Below are positions 33,783 to 41,300 of a stretch of 48,054 nt of DNA, piece after piece. A program made the translations under genes and the position numbers. The DNA lies in assembly GCA_036657595.1 (NCBI GenBank), contig JAVXFZ010000013.1:1-48054 (forward strand), in the 5' to 3' direction. The first letter of the stretch is position 1. Each line of letters starts with the position of its first letter. Below the pieces are notes generated by a model that was given only the letters and a program-made list of their open reading frames with translations, was not told the DNA's origin and searched no databases. The stretch comes from Odoribacter sp036657595. Its GTDB lineage: Bacteria; Bacteroidota; Bacteroidia; Bacteroidales; Marinifilaceae.

Positions 33783-34223
33783 TTAGCAAGATTTCCTTAC
33801 TATTTTATTTTTCTCTTTACAATTTTTACAATAACCTTTATAATATAAATGAACTTCAGTCACCTCCAATTCTCCAATTTGTTTCACCTCTAACAAGTAT
33901 GTGTCCTCAAGTGGAATGTCATACACGTTACCACAACTGGAACATTGAAAATGCGCGTGACAGGAAGTATCTATATCAAAACGTACATTTTTTTCATCAA
34001 TAACCAATGCCTGAACAGCTCGTTGCTCCATAAAGAGTTTTAAGGTATTATACACCGTTGTTTTTGATAAAGTTGGAACTTTTAAATACAAGGCACTATA
34101 TATTTCATCCGCCGTAGGATGAATCCGATGCTCCATTAAATAATCAACAATAGCCATCCGCTGTACGGATGGTTTAATGCCAAAACTTTGCAAATATTTT
34201 TGAGACTGTTCAAGTGTATTCAT
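33783..34223 (-). CDS. perR: Peroxide-responsive Fur-family repressor PerR
   Basis: The 146-residue protein has the Fur winged helix (about residues 15-85) and two CxxC zinc pairs (CSSC and CKNC). PerR-specific metal residues of Bacillus subtilis can be aligned: His37 in HPTADEIY, Asp85 in RFD, His91 and His93 in CHAHF, and Asp104 in NVYD. Asp at the last position is a PerR rather than Fur mark. It is cotranscribed with rubrerythrin and has a 7-1-7 operator before its own start. The call PerR is therefore well supported; a Zur or Fur role is less likely. Confidence 0.9.
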   Translation of the reverse strand: MNTLEQSQKYLQSFGIKPSVQRMAIVDYLMEHRIHPTADEIYSALYLKVPTLSKTTVYNTLKLFMEQRAVQALVIDEKNVRFDIDTSCHAHFQCSSCGNVYDIPLEDTYLLEVKQIGELEVTEVHLYYKGYCKNCKEKNKIVRKSC

Positions 34224-34230
34224 TATTTAT

Positions 34231-34245
34231 TTGTAATAATTACAA
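34231..34245. promoter_or_regulatory. PerR-type operator
   Basis: TTGTAAT-A-ATTACAA is a perfect 7-1-7 palindrome, the arrangement of Per/Fur boxes. It lies between the predicted transcription start (about 34254) and the perR ATG, so binding would shut off the perR-rubrerythrin operon. Confidence 0.75.
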
Positions 34246-34259
34246 TTTTAAAACGAATA

Positions 34260-34290
34260 CAAAATTAGATTTTTTTTGAATAAAAACAAA
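34260..34290 (-). promoter_or_regulatory. perR-rbr promoter
   Basis: On the minus strand TTTG (34290-34287), 19 nt, TAATTTTG (34267-34260): an exact TTTG/TAnnTTTG pair. Confidence 0.75.
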
Positions 34291-34354
34291 TAATAATTCT
34301 CTTATTTTTAAAAATTAATTTTCAATATTCTTGCTGCTATTTTCAATTTATTTG

Positions 34355-34362
34355 TAGTTTTG
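34355..34362 (+). promoter_or_regulatory. Promoter of the TonB receptor operon (-7 box)
   Basis: TAGTTTTG matches TAnnTTTG; a weak CTTG at 34330-34333 could be the -33 box. The box ends only 4 nt before the ATG at 34367, so the transcript would be leaderless for the first reading frame. Confidence 0.5.
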
Positions 34363-34366
34363 CACT

Positions 34367-34696
34367 ATGTTTTTTTTAGGAATTTCGGCACACTTATTTA
34401 TTTACCTATTGGTTCCTGCTTTTTTAGTAGTATGTTTCTATTTTAATGGCATACCCGGTAATTCGGAAGTTATAACATTACTTCCGAAAGTTATTATATA
34501 CGAATCACCCATCCACAAACAATCTCCACTTAATACATACGTATTCAATCGCATAGAGCAAAATTCAGTTATACAAAAAGAGAGTGATCCTCTTCCTGAA
34601 TTTTCACTTCTATCAATGATTGTCATTTCATTTCCAGTGTTTTACACCTCTCCTTTCCTTGTTAATAAAGCCTTACGTGCTCCTCCCGTATATTGA
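34367..34696 (+). CDS. Small membrane protein upstream of TonB receptor, unknown function
   Basis: I do not recognise the family. The 109-residue product has an N-terminal membrane helix (about residues 3-25, GISAHLFIYLLVPAFLVVCFYF), a polar middle part and a second hydrophobic stretch (about 83-98) ending NKALRAPPVY. It is 68 nt upstream of the TonB-dependent receptor on the same strand and follows a good -7 box, so it is likely the first gene of that operon. The ATG would lie at or within about two bases of the transcription start. An alternative is that the region is an untranslated leader and the frame is chance. Confidence 0.5.
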   Translation: MFFLGISAHLFIYLLVPAFLVVCFYFNGIPGNSEVITLLPKVIIYESPIHKQSPLNTYVFNRIEQNSVIQKESDPLPEFSLLSMIVISFPVFYTSPFLVNKALRAPPVY

Positions 34697-34764
34697 TTTA
34701 AATACAAACAGATTATCTGTTTTCTTACGTAATATCGAAATATAATTACCTAAAACCATTAAGT

Positions 34765-36897
34765 ATGCGTTTTATTATCAGTATACTCCTGCTCCTATTC
34801 TCTGCAGGTATATACGCCCAGCGTGCTACGTTATTTTCTACTGACGACTCTACCTACAATGTCGTAAGAGAGTTACGGGAAGTTATTGTCACCGCTGAAA
34901 AAAGAGAATTGAACCCCGGAAATATACCGACAGCTTTAACGGTCGTCACTTCTCGAATGATTCCAGGTGAAAACAATCCAGACTTACGGAATATATCAGG
35001 TTTAGTCCCTAATTTCTATATGCAGGAAGGAGGTTTAAAGCTTTCCACCCCCCTTTACATTCGAGGGATTGGGACAGTATCCGGCACTCCTCCTGTTGGT
35101 CTTTACGTAGATGGAGTTCCGGTATTCGATAAAAATGCTTTTGTCTTTGATTTATATGATATCAAGCAAATAGAAGTATTGCGTGGACCTCAAACCACCC
35201 TTTACGGACGTAATAGCATAAACGGTCTGATCCATATCAGCACAAATAATCCAACCAATCAATTTTCCCTCCAGGCAAAAGTTGGCTATTCCAGTTATTG
35301 CTCGCAAAATTACAATTTAGTAATGAATGTACCATTCAAAAAATTGTATAATAAATTGTCCTTTTCATATAATAAATCAGATGGATACTTCAAAAACAAA
35401 TATGAGGGAAACCGAAAATCCAATCCGTCGGATTCCTATAACATCCGATATCAAGGATGCCTATATACTCTAAAAGAATGGAAGATAGCCTTCGGTGCAA
35501 ATTATAATAATTCATTTGATGGAGGTTACGCTTATGCAGCTGTTGACTCATTGAAAGCCCACCGCTATACCGTCAATTTTAACTCTCCTGCCTCTTATGA
35601 TCGAGATTTACTAACTTCTTATCTGAATCTGAAAAAAAGCGGAAAACAAGTCGCTTTTAATTCTGTTACCTCTTATTCTTGGTCGAAAGACAAACAATTG
35701 CTGGATGCGGATTTTACTTATTTAGATGTTTTTGATAATGTTAAAAAATCACATCAAAACCTTGTCACACAAGAACTCAACTTACAATCTGTCACCTCCC
35801 GACACATTGATTGGACCATTGGAACGTTCGGATTTTATAAGAATTTAACCAATACCTATTTAGCTACCTTTGGTAAAGATAAAGCCTATTTATTGCCTTT
35901 ACCATTGGAAAAAGCTAAATACTACAATCAAACCGCTACTTGGGGAATCGCCGGATACGGACAGATTACTCTCAAAGAATTATGGCCGGGGATGTCTGTT
36001 AGTGCTGGAATCCGCTATGATTATGAAAAATCAAATCTAACTTATAACGATAGTTTATTATATACCGGATTTTCTAAATACGACAAATATCATTTCACTG
36101 ATGAAAGCAGTGATTTCAAAACTTGGTTGCCCAAATTCTCATTTCTACAAAAATGGAATGATGCACTTTCCCTTTATGCCACTGTTTCTAAAGGGTATAA
36201 AGCCGGTGGCTACAACATCATCGTCAATGAAATGAGCTCTCAATTAGTAGATCTTGGCTATAAAGAAGAAAAATTGTGGAATTACGAATTAGGTTTAAAA
36301 TATTTCAGTCCATCCGGAAAATTCAATATAAATGCGGCAGCATTCTATATAGATTGGAGAGATCAGCAGATATTTGTTATGGGAATGATGGGTCCCAATA
36401 TAAAAAATGCCGGAGATGCTCGCAGTATTGGTGGTGAAACAGATTTTCGCTGGGAATTTATCCCTCATTTCACCTACATTTTATCAGCAGGATATAGCAA
36501 TTCAAAATACAATCATCATCTAAACAAAAATTTTGAAGGGAATCGGATTGTTATGGCACCAGAATTTACCGGAAATACGGGATTGATGTTTCAAAAAGCT
36601 GTCAAAGCCAATTGGTGTCGTTCTTTTGCTGCTTCTACTACCGTAACAGCTTTTGGCTCTCAATATTTCGATGAAGCTAATTTATTAAAACAGGAGCCTT
36701 ATTTTCTGTGGAATCTTGATTTTTCAATATCCGGTAAATATATGGATTTCCACATTTGGGGTAAAAATATATTAGATAAAGCCTTTTTTACCTATATGCT
36801 AAATAATCCGGTAGGTCAAAAACTACCGCAATATTTCAATATGGGACAATCCGGTTCTCCTGCCCGATTTGGTGCTTCTGTTACTTTTAAAATTTAA
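34765..36897 (+). CDS. TonB-dependent outer-membrane receptor
   Basis: Imports a scarce ligand across the outer membrane using TonB energy. The 710-residue protein has a signal peptide (MRFIISILLLLFSAGIYAQ), a TonB-box/plug domain (about 36-160: VIVTAEKRE, IRGIGTVSG, GLYVDGVP, IEVLRGPQTTLYGRNSINGLIHI) and a 22-strand barrel ending with the typical C-terminal KNILDKAFF and final SVTFKI. There is no N-terminal carboxypeptidase-like domain and no SusD gene nearby, so it is not a SusC glycan importer. An iron, heme or other metal complex is a reasonable guess next to perR, but the ligand cannot be read from the sequence. Confidence 0.93.
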   Translation: MRFIISILLLLFSAGIYAQRATLFSTDDSTYNVVRELREVIVTAEKRELNPGNIPTALTVVTSRMIPGENNPDLRNISGLVPNFYMQEGGLKLSTPLYIRGIGTVSGTPPVGLYVDGVPVFDKNAFVFDLYDIKQIEVLRGPQTTLYGRNSINGLIHISTNNPTNQFSLQAKVGYSSYCSQNYNLVMNVPFKKLYNKLSFSYNKSDGYFKNKYEGNRKSNPSDSYNIRYQGCLYTLKEWKIAFGANYNNSFDGGYAYAAVDSLKAHRYTVNFNSPASYDRDLLTSYLNLKKSGKQVAFNSVTSYSWSKDKQLLDADFTYLDVFDNVKKSHQNLVTQELNLQSVTSRHIDWTIGTFGFYKNLTNTYLATFGKDKAYLLPLPLEKAKYYNQTATWGIAGYGQITLKELWPGMSVSAGIRYDYEKSNLTYNDSLLYTGFSKYDKYHFTDESSDFKTWLPKFSFLQKWNDALSLYATVSKGYKAGGYNIIVNEMSSQLVDLGYKEEKLWNYELGLKYFSPSGKFNINAAAFYIDWRDQQIFVMGMMGPNIKNAGDARSIGGETDFRWEFIPHFTYILSAGYSNSKYNHHLNKNFEGNRIVMAPEFTGNTGLMFQKAVKANWCRSFAASTTVTAFGSQYFDEANLLKQEPYFLWNLDFSISGKYMDFHIWGKNILDKAFFTYMLNNPVGQKLPQYFNMGQSGSPARFGASVTFKI

Positions 36898-36925
36898 ATA
36901 TTCACTAATTAAAAATGAATTTTTT

Positions 36926-37594
36926 ATGAAAAAAATGATTTATTCAATGGTTATTCTTTTAACTGCAATCTGGTGTGTTTCCTGTGAGGACGAAAATGAC
37001 GAAGCCGTAATTACCGGAAATTGGAATTATGAAAAACCATATTTCGAATTTGATTATGCCAAGGATTCAATAACGCTCAACTTTGAGAGAGAGCCCCAAT
37101 CCATTGCTGTAAAAGATTTGAAACAAATGTTTATCAGAATGGCATCAGAAAAAATGGGAACATATTTTACCGGTATTGAATTTGGTGATAAAAACCGGAT
37201 GAAGATAAATATAAAAATGCAAGGAGGGATTCCATACACATTAAATGCTGATTATAAACAGCTTGGAAATATAGTTCAAGTAACATTAGACTCAAACGAC
37301 TTGAAACAACTAACTCACGGTGTTGCTCCTAAAATTCCGGCTATTAGCTTTAAATGTAATACGAATGGCAATCAAATGTTACTATATTTTGACCTGTCAT
37401 ATATAAAAACAGTCTATTCAATGATGTCTGATCAAATTATAAATATGGTTATTGGTATAATAGGTATAGATCTTAACGGCTTAAATGAAGGTCAGACAAT
37501 CGCTATTAAAAAGAGGGTTGAAGAACAGATTATTGAAATTATGAAGAATACACAAAAATTAGAAATAGGATTTACGCTCAATCAAAAATTGTAA
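36926..37594 (+). CDS. Lipoprotein of unknown function downstream of TonB receptor
   Basis: From the ATG at 36926 the protein has 222 residues and a lipoprotein signal peptide (MKKMIYSMVILLTAIWCVSC, cysteine 20 with the WCVSC box). The mature part starts acidic (EDENDE) and continues ITGNWNYEKPYFEFDY, similar in style to Bacteroidales DUF4923-type lipoproteins, which I note as a weak resemblance. The frame extends back to 36869 but that overlaps the receptor gene. The 28-nt spacing from the receptor stop suggests a joint transcript and a surface or periplasmic partner role. A strong terminator follows. Confidence 0.75.
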   Translation: MKKMIYSMVILLTAIWCVSCEDENDEAVITGNWNYEKPYFEFDYAKDSITLNFEREPQSIAVKDLKQMFIRMASEKMGTYFTGIEFGDKNRMKINIKMQGGIPYTLNADYKQLGNIVQVTLDSNDLKQLTHGVAPKIPAISFKCNTNGNQMLLYFDLSYIKTVYSMMSDQIINMVIGIIGIDLNGLNEGQTIAIKKRVEEQIIEIMKNTQKLEIGFTLNQKL

Positions 37595-37611
37595 ATGTTT
37601 CAAACAAAGAG

Positions 37612-37644
37612 AAAACGGTTGGGACATCAAATTCCAACCGTTTT
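37612..37644 (+). terminator. Intrinsic terminator after the TonB receptor operon
   Basis: AAAACGGTTGG (37612-37622) pairs with CCAACCGTTTT (37634-37644) and a further T and C follow; the stem can extend inward by a G-T and an A-T pair. Confidence 0.88.
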
Positions 37645-37719
37645 TCACAAGAATAATATAACCTAATCTAAAAAATATCGTATAAATAAATAGTAAACAA
37701 TCTCTCAAAATTTTAAATT

Positions 37720-38361
37720 ATGAAACCAGACTCTTGCAATTGTGGCTTACTTTCCTGCAAAGAAGTAAATGCCAAAGATAAGGACAACAAATTCACCTTA
37801 AAGCCTCTTCCTTATGCGGAAAACGCTTTAGCTCCTTACATCAGTGAACAGACCGTGCGTTATCACTATGGGAAACACCTCGCGGCTTATATTGACAATA
37901 CCAATAAATTGAAAGCCGGTACAGAATTGGATGATCGGATGATCCACGAGATTGTTAGAAAATCATCCGGCAGTTTATTCAATAATGCAGCTCAGGTTTT
38001 CAACCATTATTTTTATTTTGAGGCCCTACACGCTTCCACCCAGGAAATGCCACAAGGTAAATTATTAGAATTGATCAATAAGAATTTTGGAAACTTTGAA
38101 GACTTTAAAGAAAAGTTTGCACAGGCTGGAACTTCTTTATTCGGTTCCGGTTGGGTGTGGTTGATCAAAGAAAGTGAAAAACTTGAAATCATACCAGCTT
38201 CCAATGCTGATAATCCGCTTAAATGCGATAAATATCCTCTCCTTACGATGGATGTTTGGGAACACGCTTACTATCTCGATACTCAGAATGCCCGAGCTAA
38301 ATACATCGAAAATTTTTGGAATGTTGTCAACTGGAAAATAGTTGAACAAAGGATCAAATAA
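37720..38361 (+). CDS. sodB: Iron superoxide dismutase with cysteine-bearing N-terminal extension
   Basis: Converts superoxide to oxygen and peroxide. The 213-residue protein carries the four metal ligands His49 (YHYGKH), His96 (FNHYFYF), Asp178 and His182 (MDVWEHAYY). Gln92 in NNAAQVFNH matches Gln69 of Fe-type enzymes rather than the Mn-type pattern. Before the usual start (TLKPLPYAENALAPYIS) there are about 25 extra residues containing Cys6, Cys8 and Cys13 (SCNCGLLSCKE) and no other Met in the extension. The extension has no hydrophobic core, so it is not a signal peptide. It could bind metal or be a non-functional tail. Downstream lies a bidirectional terminator. Confidence 0.93.
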   Translation: MKPDSCNCGLLSCKEVNAKDKDNKFTLKPLPYAENALAPYISEQTVRYHYGKHLAAYIDNTNKLKAGTELDDRMIHEIVRKSSGSLFNNAAQVFNHYFYFEALHASTQEMPQGKLLELINKNFGNFEDFKEKFAQAGTSLFGSGWVWLIKESEKLEIIPASNADNPLKCDKYPLLTMDVWEHAYYLDTQNARAKYIENFWNVVNWKIVEQRIK

Positions 38362-38366
38362 TTGCC

Positions 38367-38416
38367 TATTTGTTGAATCGTTTATAGATGAAGTCAATTA
38401 AACGATTCAACAAATA
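38367..38416. terminator. Bidirectional terminator between sodB and the S46 peptidase gene
   Basis: A perfect 18-bp stem (TATTTGTTGAATCGTTTA at 38367-38384, partner 38399-38416) with a 14-nt loop. Core GTTGAATCGTTT is shared with the hairpin at 16794-16858. Confidence 0.75.
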
Positions 38417-38432
38417 AACAAATAAGCTATTT

Positions 38433-40580
38433 TTAATCTTTTACGATCTCCATTTCTTGGATCAAATGCCCAGCTCCCGCTACCTTGTCAATAACAAAAA
38501 GGACATAACGAATATCGACTGAAATATTGCGACAAATTTCAGGATTATATTCTATATCCGACATCACTCCATCCCAAGCTCTGTCAAAATTCAAACCAAT
38601 TAAATGTCCCTCGGCATTCAACACCGGACTACCTGAATTTCCACCTGTTGTGTGGTTTGTTGCGATAAAACAGACCGGAATATTCCCCTCTTGTGTATAA
38701 GGTCCAAAATCCTTATTTTTATAAATATCCCTTAATATCTGGGGAACATCATAATCATAAATCTTCGGATTATCTTTTTCCATAATACCATTAAGAGTCG
38801 TATAATGTTTATAGCGCACCGCATTACACGGCGAATAGCCTTCTACTTTACCGTAAGCAATCCTCAGGGTAGAATTTGCATCCGCGTAGAACGTTTTTTG
38901 AGGCTGCATTTCCATCAAGCCCTTCAACCAAGTTTCATTCAATACCGTTATTTCTTTTTCAATCAAAGATAATCCTGGATAAATTTTATCCGAAAATAAC
39001 TGATCCATAGAAACTGCCAACAAATAAGCTGGATCTTTCTCTAATTTTTTATAAGATTCAGCATCACTCCGATTTATGAAATCAGTCAATTTCTCCTGAT
39101 TTGCAAAAATTGATTTGTTAAAAATAGACATTGCATACGCCTCTACTCCTTTTTTTTGCATAGCTGCTTGTACTTCTAAAGGTATCCACTCTTTGGGTAG
39201 ATTCTCGTTGTACAATTTCAGCATTTCAACCAAAATCTTTCTATCAGTAGCTGCATCGTAATCCTTATAAAATTCATCAGCCATATTTTTTAACGCTTCT
39301 TTATTAGAAACGAAATCAGCTTGTTTCATCCATTTATAAACAGAAGCTTCCCAACCGATAATTTCAGCCCCTTTTTTGCCCGCTTCATTTAAATAAGAAG
39401 AGGCAAGTATTAAATCTTTTCTTTCGTTATATAATTGTTTATATCTATCCAATAATGTATTATACTCCTGTTTTTCAGTAGCCCAATTTTGAAATTTCTC
39501 TTCTAACTTTTGCTTATTTGCCACCGTATTGAATCTTTCCAATCCTTTGGTTTCTCCCTGCCACTTTTTCCAAGCATTTGCAACACTCGCAGCCTTAGCC
39601 GCATATTTAATACGTAAAAGTTCATCCGATTCCATCGCATCATTCATTACATTTAATTTAGCTGTGCGGATAGCAATTTTATGAGGATTCTCAATTTGTT
39701 GAATTTGCTCTACAGCATACGAGGTTAAGTACTCATTAGTTGTACCCGGATAACCAAATACCATTGTAAAATCACCTTCTTTCACTCCTTTGGTCGATAT
39801 TTTAAAAAAAGAATCAGGCTTATAGGGCTTATTAGCAGGTGAATAATCAGCCGGTTCATTATTTGCATTTGCATATATTCTCAATACAGAGAAATCACCG
39901 GTATGACGGGGCCACATCCAATTATCTGTATCACCACCAAACTTTCCAATGGCAGAAGCCGGTGCACCCACTAAACGGACATCCTTATAAATTCTAAATA
40001 CAGACATAAAATACTGATTTCCATTAAAATAAGGCTTTATATTTACCATTAAATCACTCCCCTTCATTGCCTTTTCTTCCAAAGCCTTGCATATCTCGGC
40101 GATTTTTTTAGATCGCTCACTTGCTGTCATCTCCTTTGTCAATTGTGAATGAATCTGATCGGTAACATCTTCCATTCGCACCAAAATAGAAGCAGTAATT
40201 CCCGGATTTGCCAGTTCTTCTTGTTTATTCTTTGCCCAAAAACCATCTTTTAGATAATTGTGTTCCAAACTACTGTGTGATTGGATCATATCGAATGAAC
40301 AGTGATGATTGGTTACCACTAATCCTTCACTACTTACCAAGTTTCCGGTACAAAAATGAGAAAACGGTCGTCCCGCTTTTCCCAATCCGATCACCGCATC
40401 CTTTAAAGATGCCCTATTGATCGCATAAATATCTTCAGCCGTCAATTTAAAACCTTGCTTCTGCATTTCCTCAATATTATATTTCTTCAACAACATTGGG
40501 ATCCACATTCCTTCATCAGCAATGCATCCTGTCCAACTAATAATAAAGGATAAAATTAAAAACATCAATTTTTTCATCAT
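38433..40580 (-). CDS. S46 family dipeptidyl-peptidase, DPP11-like (acidic P1)
   Basis: Removes dipeptides from oligopeptides in the periplasm. The 715-residue protein has a signal peptide (cut probably after CIA, giving DEGMW as in other S46 enzymes), the catalytic His in VTNHHCSFD (about residue 92-93), Asp in HTGDFSVLRIY and Ser649 in TGGNSGSPV. Eighteen residues after the serine (NFDR) there is Arg667. In Porphyromonas gingivalis the residue at this offset (673, with Ser655) is Arg in DPP11 and Gly in DPP7, so specificity for Asp/Glu at P1 is expected. It follows maf by 97 nt. Confidence 0.92.
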   Translation of the reverse strand: MMKKLMFLILSFIISWTGCIADEGMWIPMLLKKYNIEEMQKQGFKLTAEDIYAINRASLKDAVIGLGKAGRPFSHFCTGNLVSSEGLVVTNHHCSFDMIQSHSSLEHNYLKDGFWAKNKQEELANPGITASILVRMEDVTDQIHSQLTKEMTASERSKKIAEICKALEEKAMKGSDLMVNIKPYFNGNQYFMSVFRIYKDVRLVGAPASAIGKFGGDTDNWMWPRHTGDFSVLRIYANANNEPADYSPANKPYKPDSFFKISTKGVKEGDFTMVFGYPGTTNEYLTSYAVEQIQQIENPHKIAIRTAKLNVMNDAMESDELLRIKYAAKAASVANAWKKWQGETKGLERFNTVANKQKLEEKFQNWATEKQEYNTLLDRYKQLYNERKDLILASSYLNEAGKKGAEIIGWEASVYKWMKQADFVSNKEALKNMADEFYKDYDAATDRKILVEMLKLYNENLPKEWIPLEVQAAMQKKGVEAYAMSIFNKSIFANQEKLTDFINRSDAESYKKLEKDPAYLLAVSMDQLFSDKIYPGLSLIEKEITVLNETWLKGLMEMQPQKTFYADANSTLRIAYGKVEGYSPCNAVRYKHYTTLNGIMEKDNPKIYDYDVPQILRDIYKNKDFGPYTQEGNIPVCFIATNHTTGGNSGSPVLNAEGHLIGLNFDRAWDGVMSDIEYNPEICRNISVDIRYVLFVIDKVAGAGHLIQEMEIVKD

Positions 40581-40677
40581 ATAACTTTTATGCTTATTTA
40601 AATAATAATTTCTTATTTTGAATTTACCACTGAATTCTTATATCAATTTCTTCGAGCAGAAGTATTCAAAAAAAGGT

Positions 40678-41241
40678 TTAAAAATACTTCAACGTCTCAT
40701 AAAGTTTCTGTATAGGCAACCCCATCACATTATAAAACGAACCGTCAATTCGTTCAATACCAATATAGCCGATCCATTCTTGTATTCCATACGCTCCCGC
40801 TTTATCAAATGGTTTATAATGATCAATATAATAAATGATCTCTTCATTCGTTAAATTCTTAAAATAAACATCTGTTAAAGCTGAAAACGACTTCTGTTGT
40901 CTAACAGTTGTCAGGCATACGCCAGTTACAACCGTATGTTTATGTCCTGACAATTGGTGAAGCATTTCAATCGCATCCTCCCGATGTGCTGGTTTACCCA
41001 ATGCCTTCGTACCCAAACAAACAATTGTATCAGCTGTAATCAACAACTCATCCGCTTTCAATTCATTTTCAAAAGCCTTTGCTTTCAAATATGCCAAATA
41101 CTCTGGTATTTTTTCCGTTTGCAATTCCTTTGGATATATTTCTTCCGTATGCTTCAACCTTACTTCAAATTTAAATCCAGCCTCCTCCATCAATTGATGG
41201 CGACGCGGAGATGCCGAAGCCAAAATTATTTTGTAATCCAT
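40678..41241 (-). CDS. maf: Maf-like nucleoside triphosphate pyrophosphatase
   Basis: Hydrolyses non-canonical or surplus nucleoside triphosphates (dTTP/UTP in the YhdE-type enzymes). The 187-residue protein has the family signatures ILASASPRRHQLMEEAGF, ADTIVCLGTKALGKPA and HTVVTGVCL, and the GAYGIQEWIG segment. It lies between the UbiA gene and the S46 peptidase gene, a grouping that includes kdsC. Confidence 0.95.
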   Translation of the reverse strand: MDYKIILASASPRRHQLMEEAGFKFEVRLKHTEEIYPKELQTEKIPEYLAYLKAKAFENELKADELLITADTIVCLGTKALGKPAHREDAIEMLHQLSGHKHTVVTGVCLTTVRQQKSFSALTDVYFKNLTNEEIIYYIDHYKPFDKAGAYGIQEWIGYIGIERIDGSFYNVMGLPIQKLYETLKYF

Positions 41242-41300
41242 AAATTTTTAAATCGACTTAAAATCATAAAGATACACATATTATAAAATCAATCATAAAT

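Noticed and set aside
33754..33789. Longer rubrerythrin start
   Set aside because: It overlaps the perR stop and adds residues before the rubredoxin domain that normally begins the protein.
36869..36925. Longer lipoprotein start
   Set aside because: It overlaps the TonB receptor gene, and the lipoprotein signal begins at 36926.
34765..37594. SusC/SusD-type glycan utilisation locus
   Set aside because: The receptor lacks the SusC N-terminal extension, and the lipoprotein is too short and unlike SusD; no glycoside hydrolases are near.
38433..40580. DPP11-like protein as a lipoprotein
   Set aside because: A cysteine follows WTG near the signal cleavage region, but the lipobox is not canonical, and cleavage after CIA gives the DEGMW start usual in S46 enzymes.
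40618..40854. 78-residue open frame on the plus strand
   Set aside because: It is mostly antisense to maf and has no family features.
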